Shown: positions 1 to 6,101 of the stretch, piece by piece
Position numbering within the stretch: the first letter of the stretch is position 1
How the letters are laid out: the number at the start of each line of letters is the position of its first letter
Source: Sulfurimonadaceae bacterium
GTDB lineage: Bacteria; Campylobacterota; Campylobacteria; Campylobacterales; Sulfurimonadaceae
Direction of reading: 5' to 3'
NCBI GenBank assembly: GCA_026193155.1
Contig: JAPHSI010000183.1
Coordinates: 1 to 10,600, forward strand
Length of the DNA: 10,600 nucleotides
Program-made: the position numbers and the translations under genes
Notes under the pieces: model-generated
The model's input: the letters and a program-made list of their open reading frames with translations, nothing else
Database searches by the model: none
What the model was told of the DNA's origin: nothing

Positions 1-918
1 TTTAAAATTATTGAAGATGAAGATTATGTAAAACTAAATAGTTTAATCGGAAAAGATTATACAGACCAGTTTTCTGTATTTATATTTTATAAGGAAATTC
101 AAAAAAAAATAAATAAAATTTTAAATCCTACAATAAAAAAACAATTATTAGGGCTTGAATGGTTTAAAGTTTTGGTAGGTAGTATTCATGATATACGTGA
201 AATAATAAAAGATAATTATTATATTTTATCAAAACTTTCTCCTAAGGTAAGAGATTTTGAACAGTATAAAAAAAGTTTTGAAGACCTTTATACAAATCAA
301 TTAAGTAGTAATGATAAATTAAAAAGAGAATTTTTTAATATTTTTACTGACGTAAACGTATGCCCCTATTGTAATAGAAATTTTATAAATCCAATTTATA
401 AAGAAGAAAGTTTGGATGGAGAATTTAAAAAATGGTCTCCTGATATTGAACATTTTTTTCCAAAATCAATATATCCATTTTTATCTCTTAGTATTTCCAA
501 TCTTTTACCGTCTTGCACTTTTTGCAACAAGATTAAGCATGATGTAGATACTTATAAATATGATTGTATAAGTCCTTATGAGATTAAAGAAGGAGATTTT
601 GATTTTGATTTTAAATTAGAAAGTTATAATGTAAAAGAGGTTGTATTAAAAACGAATGGTTACTATAATTCAAAGCTTTTCCACATAGAATCTTTATACA
701 ATGAAGTACATAAAGAATACATAAATAATATACTAAATGAACCAATTAAATATCCTGAAGTATATAAAGATAAATTAAATGAAAAAGGTAATTTGTCAGA
801 AGATGATTATCAAGAATTGTTCCGGAACTATTATAATCAAGATGACTTTAATAAACATCCTTTAGCTAAAATGACAAAAGAACTGATGCTAAAAATTGGG
901 GAATATGCTAAAGATTAG
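1..918 (+). CDS. HNH endonuclease, defence-associated type, 5'-truncated by window edge
   Basis: The reading frame is open from base 1 to the TAG at 916-918 (305 residues visible) and has no ATG or GTG upstream of a TTG at 172, so the true start is outside the window. Seen, in visible numbering: a CPYC zinc knuckle (C121, C124), DIEHFFPKS with the catalytic-type His (D148, E150, H151), SNLLPSC with the HNH Asn (N167), and a second knuckle CTFC (C172, C175) followed by H180. This is a zinc-finger HNH (beta-beta-alpha metal) nuclease core. From family knowledge, the pattern EHFxPKS...NLxPSCxxCN is typical of HNH proteins encoded beside AAA or SMC-like ATPases in anti-phage systems such as Septu (PtuA/PtuB) and retron Ec78. 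The C-terminal stretch around HPLAKMTKEL also recalls that group. An ATPase partner would lie before base 1 and cannot be seen. The gene looks richer in A+T than its neighbours, which fits transfer. The HNH call is firm; the defence role is inferred. Confidence 0.85.
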   Translation, partial: FKIIEDEDYVKLNSLIGKDYTDQFSVFIFYKEIQKKINKILNPTIKKQLLGLEWFKVLVGSIHDIREIIKDNYYILSKLSPKVRDFEQYKKSFEDLYTNQLSSNDKLKREFFNIFTDVNVCPYCNRNFINPIYKEESLDGEFKKWSPDIEHFFPKSIYPFLSLSISNLLPSCTFCNKIKHDVDTYKYDCISPYEIKEGDFDFDFKLESYNVKEVVLKTNGYYNSKLFHIESLYNEVHKEYINNILNEPIKYPEVYKDKLNEKGNLSEDDYQELFRNYYNQDDFNKHPLAKMTKELMLKIGEYAKD

Positions 919-1186
919 TAATAAAGTGAATATTGATTTGATCTTATTGTCATTTGTAATATTATAATGTCTCATATAACTAGAGTTCTTAATTTCGTAT
1001 TATCAATCTCTAATAAATTATTCTCAAACTTTATTAAACATAATCAAAAAGATAGACTTTAATAAAAAAGTGTATAATCCCAATAAATAAACATTTTTAA
1101 GGCAGATGATGTATTATCAAACTATATTAAATCTTACAATGGCTGCAAAAAACAAGAAAGTTTAATGCATACTCATATATAAATTT
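919..1186. other. Intergenic stretch between the HNH gene and the convergent chemoreceptor gene
   Basis: This is AT-rich DNA with no gene I can support. The HNH frame ends in a run of stops (TAG TAA TAA from 916). I found no convincing hairpin terminator for either convergent gene. The one organised element is a -10 box, a ribosome-site-like AAGG and a short open frame at 1073-1165, listed separately. Confidence 0.6.
1073..1165 (+). other. Orphan promoter plus 18/19-codon open frame, possibly a gene remnant
   Basis: TATAAT at 1073-1078 is followed by AAGG at 1099-1102 and by ATG at 1106 or 1109. The spacing from AAGG to the ATG at 1109 is six bases. The frame encodes only MYYQTILNLTMAAKNKKV from 1109 and stops at 1163-1165, just before the end of the convergent chemoreceptor gene. 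The parts are correctly ordered for gene expression, but the peptide is not recognised. It may be a small protein, the stump of a gene removed by rearrangement next to the HNH island, or chance in AT-rich DNA. Confidence 0.25.
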
Positions 1187-3427
1187 TTAATTGCCTTCAT
1201 GATATTGCAAAAGCATATCATTAAGACAAACAAAAAGTTTATCGCTATTTTCTTCCATAGTTTTTAAATTACCTACAATTTTATCTTCATTTTCTATTCT
1301 TTTATCTTCGTTTTCAAAGAAAACAATTGTACTTCTTACGCTATCATGTACGGCTTTATGCGGAACAGCGGCAGATTTATAAGCATCCGTGTTACCAAAT
1401 CTTTCTTTTCCTTGGGATTCGTACCATTTTCCGAGTCTACATTCTGTATGTGTACCGAAGGCTTTGCTTTTATCAGCTGCTACAATTGCGTCATACGCAT
1501 TTGCTTTGTATATGATATGGTCGATTTTTGCCAGAACAATAAACACCTTATTTTCCATATCGTTTATAACTCCCGCCATACTAATGGCATCCTGATTCAT
1601 GCCTCTCATCGTCGTATTAAAGTTATCAATAGAAGAAGAAGCTTCATCAGCAAGAGATGTCATTGTTTCTGATTTTTCTAAGATTATACTTGATTCTTGT
1701 TTCATAGAGTTGATAGATATAGTTATTTCGCTTGTTGCTTTTTGAGTTCTCTCGGCGAGTTTTCTTACTTCATCGGCTACAACTGCAAAGCCGCGTCCAT
1801 GTTCGCCTGCACGTGCCGCTTCAATAGCTGCATTTAGAGCAAGTAGGTTAGTCTGTTCTGCAATATCTTTAATTAAATCAACAATAGAAGTAATTTCATT
1901 TGTTTTATCGTTAAGACCTTCAATAGAGGAGTTGCTATCGCTTATATGTTCAACAAGTGTTTGAAGATTTTGTAAGATGTTCTCTACCGCATTCATTGAT
2001 TCATTTGAAGTTTGTGCTGTTTGTTTGGTAGTAGCTTGGACCTCTCCTAGTTCCTCGATTACACTTGTCATCTCTCCTTGAATAAGTCCTAGACCATCGC
2101 CGACACTACCCACTGATCTAACATTTGAGCTAAAGTTTATAAATGTCTGTTTTTCATGAGATGACTTCATAGCGTTTATTCCGTCTTGAACATTGCGTAT
2201 AGCTTCGGCAAAGTCTCCGTTTAAACCCTTACAGTTAAGGTCGTAAGTAAAATCTCCCTGAGAAGCCTTGTGAACAGAGGTATTTATTCTTGCCGTTAAA
2301 TCTTTTACCAAGTTAACAAGTGTTGCAAGCAAGAAGGTTATCTCATCCATTTCATCTCTGGCAACGGTTCTTCTATTAATATCTACAGACAGGTCACCAT
2401 TAGATGTTATTCCTTCTATAACCTCTTTAAATTTACTGATAGAGTTTGTTATTCCATTAGACACATTTCTTGTTAGGTACATACCAAATAAAATTACAAT
2501 AGCAGATAATATAGATACGAAGATTAATGACATAAATGATGAAGAAACCATACCGTCTGCCATATTTAAAGTGTAACTTGACAAGGTGTCTTCAAACTTT
2601 TTTAGTTGATTGATTTTTTTAGTAATTGTTTTAAACCATACTGTGGCATCTACTCCAAAATTGCTCTCTTTTGAGGATGCTATCTGTCTGAATTTTTCCA
2701 CTTGGGTAAATGAACTGTCTGCTTTTGTCTTATTGTATGCATCTTGCATTTCTTTGGTTGCCGTGTGCATAAACAGATTTGTTAATGCTTTTTGTTCAGA
2801 GACCAAAGACGCGAATTTTGCGGCAGTTGCTCTGGTAAAACTGCCTTTTGCAAAGACACCTGATAAAACAGCACGCTCAATACCGGCTCTCTCTTTAGAG
2901 CTGATAAAAACGACAAAACTGTTGAAGTTGGTTCTTAAATCGGCATCTTCAGGTATTGTGGAGAAGTTAGAGATAGTATCTATGATTTTTTTATTAAGAG
3001 AAGTGTAAAACGTTACAGCATCTTTAACTTGCGTAGTTTGAGATTTAACTTTTGTTCTCATAGCCGGTATTGTGTCTAAATGGATCTCTTTACTGACTTT
3101 ATTAGCAGCTGCTGAAGGATTTTGATTAATATAGCTTTTTAGCTCTTTAATCTTTATATCACTGGATGCATGTTGCTTTGGAAGGATATCTACAAATTTA
3201 GTACCTTTAGATCCTAAAAAACCGGCACTCGCACCACGCTCTTTTTGTAATTCATGTAAAACCGCACTCATTTTTACTGAAAGCTTTATAAGTGAAGCTG
3301 TCTCTTTAATATTTTCATGCTCACTCCAAGTGTCATAAGCATTTTTCACAGAAAATAAGGTTATAACGGATAAAACTACAATACTTAAAAAGATAAGCTT
3401 TGCTCTGATGGTCATCTTGTCAATCAT
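1187..3427 (-). CDS. Methyl-accepting chemotaxis protein: NIT sensor, HAMP, signalling domain, CZB domain
   Basis: This 746-residue transmembrane chemoreceptor should signal to CheA/CheW and the flagellar motor. In order: TM1 about 9-27; an extracytoplasmic NIT (nitrate/nitrite-sensing type) domain about 45-280, with the hallmark LQKERGASAGFLGSKG (60-75) and KERAGIERAVLSG (178-190); TM2 about 297-318; HAMP about 319-380 and a second HAMP-like segment about 381-425; and the MCP signalling coiled coil with its hairpin tip around 521-561 (DIAEQTNLLALNAAIEAARA and onward). The C-terminal CZB domain, about 628-735, has zinc ligands H637, C663 (HTECRLGKWY) and H690/H694 (PHKAVH). CZB domains bind zinc and are linked to zinc or hypochlorite sensing; NIT ligands are nitrate/nitrite in the best-known case, but this ligand is unproven. 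No C-terminal CheR-docking pentapeptide is visible. The ATG at 3425-3427 has AAGGA (3434-3438) seven bases upstream. The leader carries a c-di-GMP-I-like riboswitch. Confidence 0.95.
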   Translation of the reverse strand: MIDKMTIRAKLIFLSIVVLSVITLFSVKNAYDTWSEHENIKETASLIKLSVKMSAVLHELQKERGASAGFLGSKGTKFVDILPKQHASSDIKIKELKSYINQNPSAAANKVSKEIHLDTIPAMRTKVKSQTTQVKDAVTFYTSLNKKIIDTISNFSTIPEDADLRTNFNSFVVFISSKERAGIERAVLSGVFAKGSFTRATAAKFASLVSEQKALTNLFMHTATKEMQDAYNKTKADSSFTQVEKFRQIASSKESNFGVDATVWFKTITKKINQLKKFEDTLSSYTLNMADGMVSSSFMSLIFVSILSAIVILFGMYLTRNVSNGITNSISKFKEVIEGITSNGDLSVDINRRTVARDEMDEITFLLATLVNLVKDLTARINTSVHKASQGDFTYDLNCKGLNGDFAEAIRNVQDGINAMKSSHEKQTFINFSSNVRSVGSVGDGLGLIQGEMTSVIEELGEVQATTKQTAQTSNESMNAVENILQNLQTLVEHISDSNSSIEGLNDKTNEITSIVDLIKDIAEQTNLLALNAAIEAARAGEHGRGFAVVADEVRKLAERTQKATSEITISINSMKQESSIILEKSETMTSLADEASSSIDNFNTTMRGMNQDAISMAGVINDMENKVFIVLAKIDHIIYKANAYDAIVAADKSKAFGTHTECRLGKWYESQGKERFGNTDAYKSAAVPHKAVHDSVRSTIVFFENEDKRIENEDKIVGNLKTMEENSDKLFVCLNDMLLQYHEGN

Positions 3428-3479
3428 TTTGTATCCTTTTTATTTTTAGTCATACGCCAAGTAAAAAAGAAGAGAAGAT

Positions 3480-3560
3480 GTGCAACTAGACAATCTTAAA
3501 GATATAAGACTCACAGCTTTCCGTCCTTATTTCACAATAAGTTTGGCTTATAAGTGCTCG
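3480..3560 (-). promoter_or_regulatory. c-di-GMP class I (GEMM-I)-like riboswitch aptamer in the chemoreceptor leader
   Basis: Read on the minus strand: GAGCAC (3559-3554), then GCCAAA (3547-3542), a perfect 6-bp helix CUUAUU/AAUAAG (3541-3536 with 3531-3526) capped by the GNRA tetraloop GUGA (3535-3532), then GACGGAAAGC (3525-3516), a second arm containing GUCUUA with a small AUCU/AGAU hairpin (3503-3500 with 3496-3493), and the closing segment GUUGCAC (3486-3480). From memory, GEMM-I aptamers have GGCAAA, a helix with a GNRA loop, GACGCAAAGC, GGxCUAA, a second helix and an ending like GGUUGC. The order and spacing match, and the docking tetraloop is kept. The two core differences, GGCAAA to GCCAAA and GACGC to GACGG, would swap a G-C pair for C-G. 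The closing helix GAGCACUU/AGUUGCAC pairs with two mismatches. Weinberg and colleagues reported GEMM elements upstream of chemotaxis genes, which fits. Ligand and switching direction are untested. Confidence 0.72.
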
Positions 3561-3565
3561 ATTGT

Positions 3566-3571
3566 AATATA
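3566..3571 (-). promoter_or_regulatory. Candidate -10 box for the chemoreceptor transcript
   Basis: On the minus strand TATATT lies six to seven bases before 3560, so transcription would begin at the first base of the aptamer (about 3558-3560). TACAAT at 3566-3561 is an alternative but would start inside the closing helix. No clear -35 box is present, as is usual for sigma-70 promoters of this phylum. The leader would be about 130 bases long. Confidence 0.45.
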
Positions 3572-3655
3572 AGTTTCTTTAAAGTTTAATTATTTTTTAA
3601 TATATTAATTTTTATTATTTATTTAAGTATATTTTTAGTAATACTTTTTAGTTCA

Positions 3656-3664
3656 TGTTATAAT
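3656..3664 (+). promoter_or_regulatory. Extended -10 promoter placing transcription start at the DUF1538 start codon
   Basis: TGT followed by a consensus TATAAT (3659-3664) is preceded by phased T-runs (3632-3636, 3645-3649), the typical Campylobacterota sigma-70 layout. Start sites usually lie six to seven bases after the -10 box, which is 3670-3671. The ATG is at 3671. There is no Shine-Dalgarno sequence between box and ATG, so the mRNA may be leaderless. Confidence 0.65.
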
Positions 3665-3670
3665 ACAAAT

Positions 3671-5380
3671 ATGGATAAAAATAAACTTCGATATGGTGAG
3701 TTTGTTCGTGAGATTCAAGCTGACCATGTATATATCAGCTACAGTGACATCACAAACTCTTCTGAGCAGAAAAGTTCCAAGATAAAGTTGCGAATAATAG
3801 ATGTGTATCGTTTAGTTACACCATATATATCTGTTAGACTTTTGGAACAAATTTATTCTTTGATGCCTTTGGCACTTTACCTGGTTATTTTTCAAATATT
3901 TATTTTGCGTCAAGAATTAAGCGGTGCAAGTGCTATTAGTGTCGGTCTTTTAGCCGTTATAATGGGTTTGATGTTTTTTATGGAAGGTATAAAGCAAGGT
4001 TTGATGCCTTTTGGTGAACTTATTGGTAATACATTACCCAAGAAAGTTCATTTAAACTTAGTGCTGCTAATAGCATTTATCCTTGGTATTGGAGTAACAT
4101 TTGCAGAACCTGCAATTGGAGCATTAAAAACGGCAGGAGCACTTGTAGATGTAAAAACAGCTCCATATCTTTACCTGCTTTTAAATGATTATGCATCTAC
4201 GCTTGTTTTACTTGTAGGTGGTGGTGTAGGTTTGGCAGCTGTGCTTGGTACATTAAGGTTTATATATTCTTGGAGCTTGAAGCCTTTTATATATATGTCT
4301 ATTATTCCAACTTTGGTTTTAACTGCATACTTGATGACGGATGAGAACCTGAGTGTTATTTTAGGGCTTGCTTATGATAGCGGAGCTGTTACAACAGGAC
4401 CCGTTACAGTCCCTTTAGTTCTTGCACTTGGTATAGGTATAGCATCAGCTGCAGGAAAAGGTAACAACAGTCTTTCAGGTTTTGGTATAGTAACCTTAGC
4501 ATCCGTGTTCCCAATATTTGCAGTTATGTTACTTGGTTTGTTTCTTTCTTTTAACTATAGTCCTCAAGATATAATAGAACTTTCTTTAATAGCAAGCGAT
4601 ATACAAACAATTCAAATACCTTGGTATGATAAATCACCATTTGTTGAGATGCTACTAGGAATACGTGCTATTTTACCTTTGGTGTTATTTTTATTTTTTG
4701 TTTTAAAAGTGATTTTAAAAGAGAAATTAGCCAATAGCGGAATCATAATATATGGAATTGTTTTAGCGATTTTTGGTATGATGATTTTTAATGTTGGTCT
4801 TACATATGGTTTAGCGGCTCTTGGAGAACAATCCGGTAGTTTAGTTGCGGTGGCTTTTAGTGATGTTGTATTAAGTAATGGTCAAGAGCTTGAAGCTTTA
4901 TATCCATATTTTTTAGGTTTGTTTGTAGCTGTAGCTTTTGCTTGGATTTTAGGCTTTGGAGCTACTTTAGCAGAGCCTGCTTTGAATGCTCTTGGTATAA
5001 CTGTTGAAAATTTAACGCAAGGTACTTTCAAAAAAAGAACATTGATGGTTGCAGTTAGTTTAGGGGTAGGGACTGGTATAGCTGTAGGTGTTTTAAAAAT
5101 TATATTTAACATACCTATAGCATATCTGCTTATACCTTTTTATATAATAGCTCTCATATTTACTTATTTTTCAGATGAAAAATTTGTTAATATTGCTTGG
5201 GATAGCGCAGGTGTTACAACTGGACCTATTACAGTACCTCTTGTTTTAGCTATGGGTCTTGGTTTTGGTAATGCCATGAATGTGACAGATGGTTTTGGAA
5301 TTTTGTCAATGGCCTCAATAGGACCAATCATAGCAGTACTGGTTACCGGTTTATATGTAAAAAAATCACAGGAAAAATAG
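3671..5380 (+). CDS. DUF1538 family integral membrane protein, probable P-II-regulated transporter
   Basis: This 569-residue, very hydrophobic protein follows a soluble N-terminus of about 40 residues. It is built from two related halves. GVTFAEPAIGAL (141-152) matches GATLAEPALNAL (430-441); YDSGAVTTGPVTVPLVLALG (235-254) matches WDSAGVTTGPITVPLVLAMG (510-529); GFGIVTLASVFPIFAVMLLG (270-289) matches GFGILSMASIGPIIAVLVTG (541-560). Each half also has a GLMFF/GMMIF segment near 99 and 369. The pattern is that of the DUF1538 family, which has no established biochemical function that I know of. Repeated halves with conserved polar FAEP and TTGP motifs inside helices suggest a transporter with paired re-entrant or broken helices; this is inference. 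The next two genes encode P-II-like proteins and start at the stop codon of this one, recalling AmtB-GlnK and SbtA-SbtB. The start at 3671 has no ribosome site, and no better in-frame start exists before the first membrane helix. Confidence 0.85.
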   Translation: MDKNKLRYGEFVREIQADHVYISYSDITNSSEQKSSKIKLRIIDVYRLVTPYISVRLLEQIYSLMPLALYLVIFQIFILRQELSGASAISVGLLAVIMGLMFFMEGIKQGLMPFGELIGNTLPKKVHLNLVLLIAFILGIGVTFAEPAIGALKTAGALVDVKTAPYLYLLLNDYASTLVLLVGGGVGLAAVLGTLRFIYSWSLKPFIYMSIIPTLVLTAYLMTDENLSVILGLAYDSGAVTTGPVTVPLVLALGIGIASAAGKGNNSLSGFGIVTLASVFPIFAVMLLGLFLSFNYSPQDIIELSLIASDIQTIQIPWYDKSPFVEMLLGIRAILPLVLFLFFVLKVILKEKLANSGIIIYGIVLAIFGMMIFNVGLTYGLAALGEQSGSLVAVAFSDVVLSNGQELEALYPYFLGLFVAVAFAWILGFGATLAEPALNALGITVENLTQGTFKKRTLMVAVSLGVGTGIAVGVLKIIFNIPIAYLLIPFYIIALIFTYFSDEKFVNIAWDSAGVTTGPITVPLVLAMGLGFGNAMNVTDGFGILSMASIGPIIAVLVTGLYVKKSQEK

Positions 5381-5743
5381 ATGCAAAGAAAAATAACAGT
5401 ACTTACGGATGCTGAACTAATAACATGTATAGTTCAAAAAGGAAATGCCGATAAAATTGTTAAAGCTGCTTATAAAGCGGGAGCACAAGGTTCAACTATT
5501 CATTATGCTCAAGGTAGTGGTGTACGTGAAAAACTTGGTATATTCGGTGTAGCCGTAGAGGCTGAGAAAGAAGTTATACAGCTTATAGTATCAAGTGACC
5601 AAGTAGATAGAATATTTGACACAATGTACCTAGTCGGTGAACTCGATACCCCAGGTAAAGGCTTTATGTATGTAACAAAACTTGAAAAAGCAGCTACATA
5701 TATTCCACAAGAAATATTAAAAAAATTTGGACTAGATTCATGA
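5381..5743 (+). CDS. P-II-like signal transduction protein, first of a tandem pair
   Basis: The 120-residue length fits the GlnB/GlnK-type trimeric regulators. The ferredoxin-like pattern is visible: a strand with the early motif LITCIVQKGNADKIV (13-27), AGAQGSTIHYAQGSG (34-47) leading into the T-loop region (about 42-60), a strand at about 64-70, and a B-loop-like segment VGELDTPGKGFMYV (85-98), where GKGF resembles the nucleotide-contacting GxGKIF of GlnB. The T-loop is short and lacks the RGAEY uridylylation tyrosine, so classical modification by GlnD is unlikely. The ATG directly abuts the TAG of the membrane protein gene. AGGA (5370-5373), inside that gene's last codons, sits seven bases upstream. 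Context suggests it senses adenine nucleotides or another metabolite and gates the DUF1538 protein; this is inferred. The P-II fold call is good and the ligand is unknown. Confidence 0.82.
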   Translation: MQRKITVLTDAELITCIVQKGNADKIVKAAYKAGAQGSTIHYAQGSGVREKLGIFGVAVEAEKEVIQLIVSSDQVDRIFDTMYLVGELDTPGKGFMYVTKLEKAATYIPQEILKKFGLDS

Positions 5744-6042
5744 GTGGATTCAAGCTCATTACTTGTGTTATGCAAGAAAAGTTATCTTTAGATATTGTAA
5801 AGTATTTACAAGAAGAGAAAAAGATTTTAACAGCAAATACCTACAGTGCCAGGGGTAGTACATTTGTGGAGTTCTTAGATGTAAGACAGATGGATGTTTT
5901 AACAGTTGTTGTAGATGAGCAAAAAGCAGATGAGGTGTTTGAATATATTTATTATGAAGCAAAAATTGACAGACCTCACGGAGGAATGATATTTCAAGAA
6001 TTATTAGGACGTTCAACATCATATGAACTACCTAAGACCTAA
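5740..6042 (+). CDS. P-II-like protein, second of a tandem pair, divergent
   Basis: This 100-residue protein starts within an ATGA overlap with the preceding gene, so translational coupling is likely; the upstream sequence has only a weak GGA. It shares the P-II pattern with its neighbour: FKLITCVMQEKLSLDIVKYL (4-23), TYSARGS (34-40) aligned with IHYAQGS of the first protein, a central strand MDVLTVVVDEQKADEVFEYI (51-70), and a GG pair (81-82) where the B-loop would be. It lacks the GKGF-type B-loop of the first protein and most of the T-loop, so its ligand binding should differ. It could form its own trimer, a mixed trimer with the first protein, or a non-nucleotide-binding partner. The two proteins are clearly diverged rather than a recent duplication. 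Function is unknown beyond the operon context. Confidence 0.72.
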   Translation: MSGFKLITCVMQEKLSLDIVKYLQEEKKILTANTYSARGSTFVEFLDVRQMDVLTVVVDEQKADEVFEYIYYEAKIDRPHGGMIFQELLGRSTSYELPKT

Positions 6043-6068
6043 TACTAAATTTGTCTTAATCTCTTTTT
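6033..6068 (+). terminator. Weak candidate terminator of the DUF1538/P-II operon
   Basis: TAAGAC (6033-6038) can pair with GTCTTA (6053-6058) across a 14-base loop, followed by ATCTCTTTTT. The stem starts just before the stop codon of the second P-II gene. It is short and A+T-rich, so only modest termination is expected. Confidence 0.3.
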
Positions 6069-6070
6069 AG

Positions 6071-6076
6071 TACAAT
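6071..6076 (+). promoter_or_regulatory. Candidate -10 box for the 6102 gene
   Basis: TACAAT lies after a T-run (6064-6068), about 26 bases before the ATG at 6102. The interval to the start codon is nearly all A, with only AAAGAA as a weak ribosome site. The gap of 59 bases from the P-II gene suggests a separate transcription unit, although read-through is possible. Confidence 0.4.
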
Positions 6077-6101
6077 TCATAAAAAAAATAAAGAATATAA
6101 A

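Noticed and set aside
172..918. The TTG at 172 as the start of the HNH protein
   Set aside because: The same frame stays open to base 1 with protein-like sequence, there is no ribosome site before 172, and the family usually has more N-terminal sequence. The gene is cut by the window edge.
919..1186. CRISPR array, tRNA or phage attachment site next to the HNH gene
   Set aside because: No regularly spaced repeats, no cloverleaf and no tRNA-end direct repeat could be found; the stretch is simply AT-rich.
1327..1672. Plus-strand open frames opposite the chemoreceptor 3' end
   Set aside because: They lie wholly antisense to conserved CZB and MCP coding sequence, overlap one another in different frames and have no recognisable product.
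2610..3008. A 132-codon plus-strand frame opposite the NIT domain
   Set aside because: It is antisense to a well-supported gene, and its composition follows from the codon bias of the real frame. No ribosome site.
3554..3600. A flagellar sigma-28 promoter for the chemoreceptor (TAAA followed by a CGA-containing -10)
   Set aside because: The -10 (CGAGCA) matches the expected CGATAT-like box poorly, and the CGAGCAC bases are better explained as the aptamer's closing helix.
4882..5112. Minus-strand frames inside the DUF1538 and P-II genes (4882-5112, 5509-5775, 5768-6022)
   Set aside because: Shadows of strongly conserved plus-strand genes; no ribosome sites and no recognisable product.
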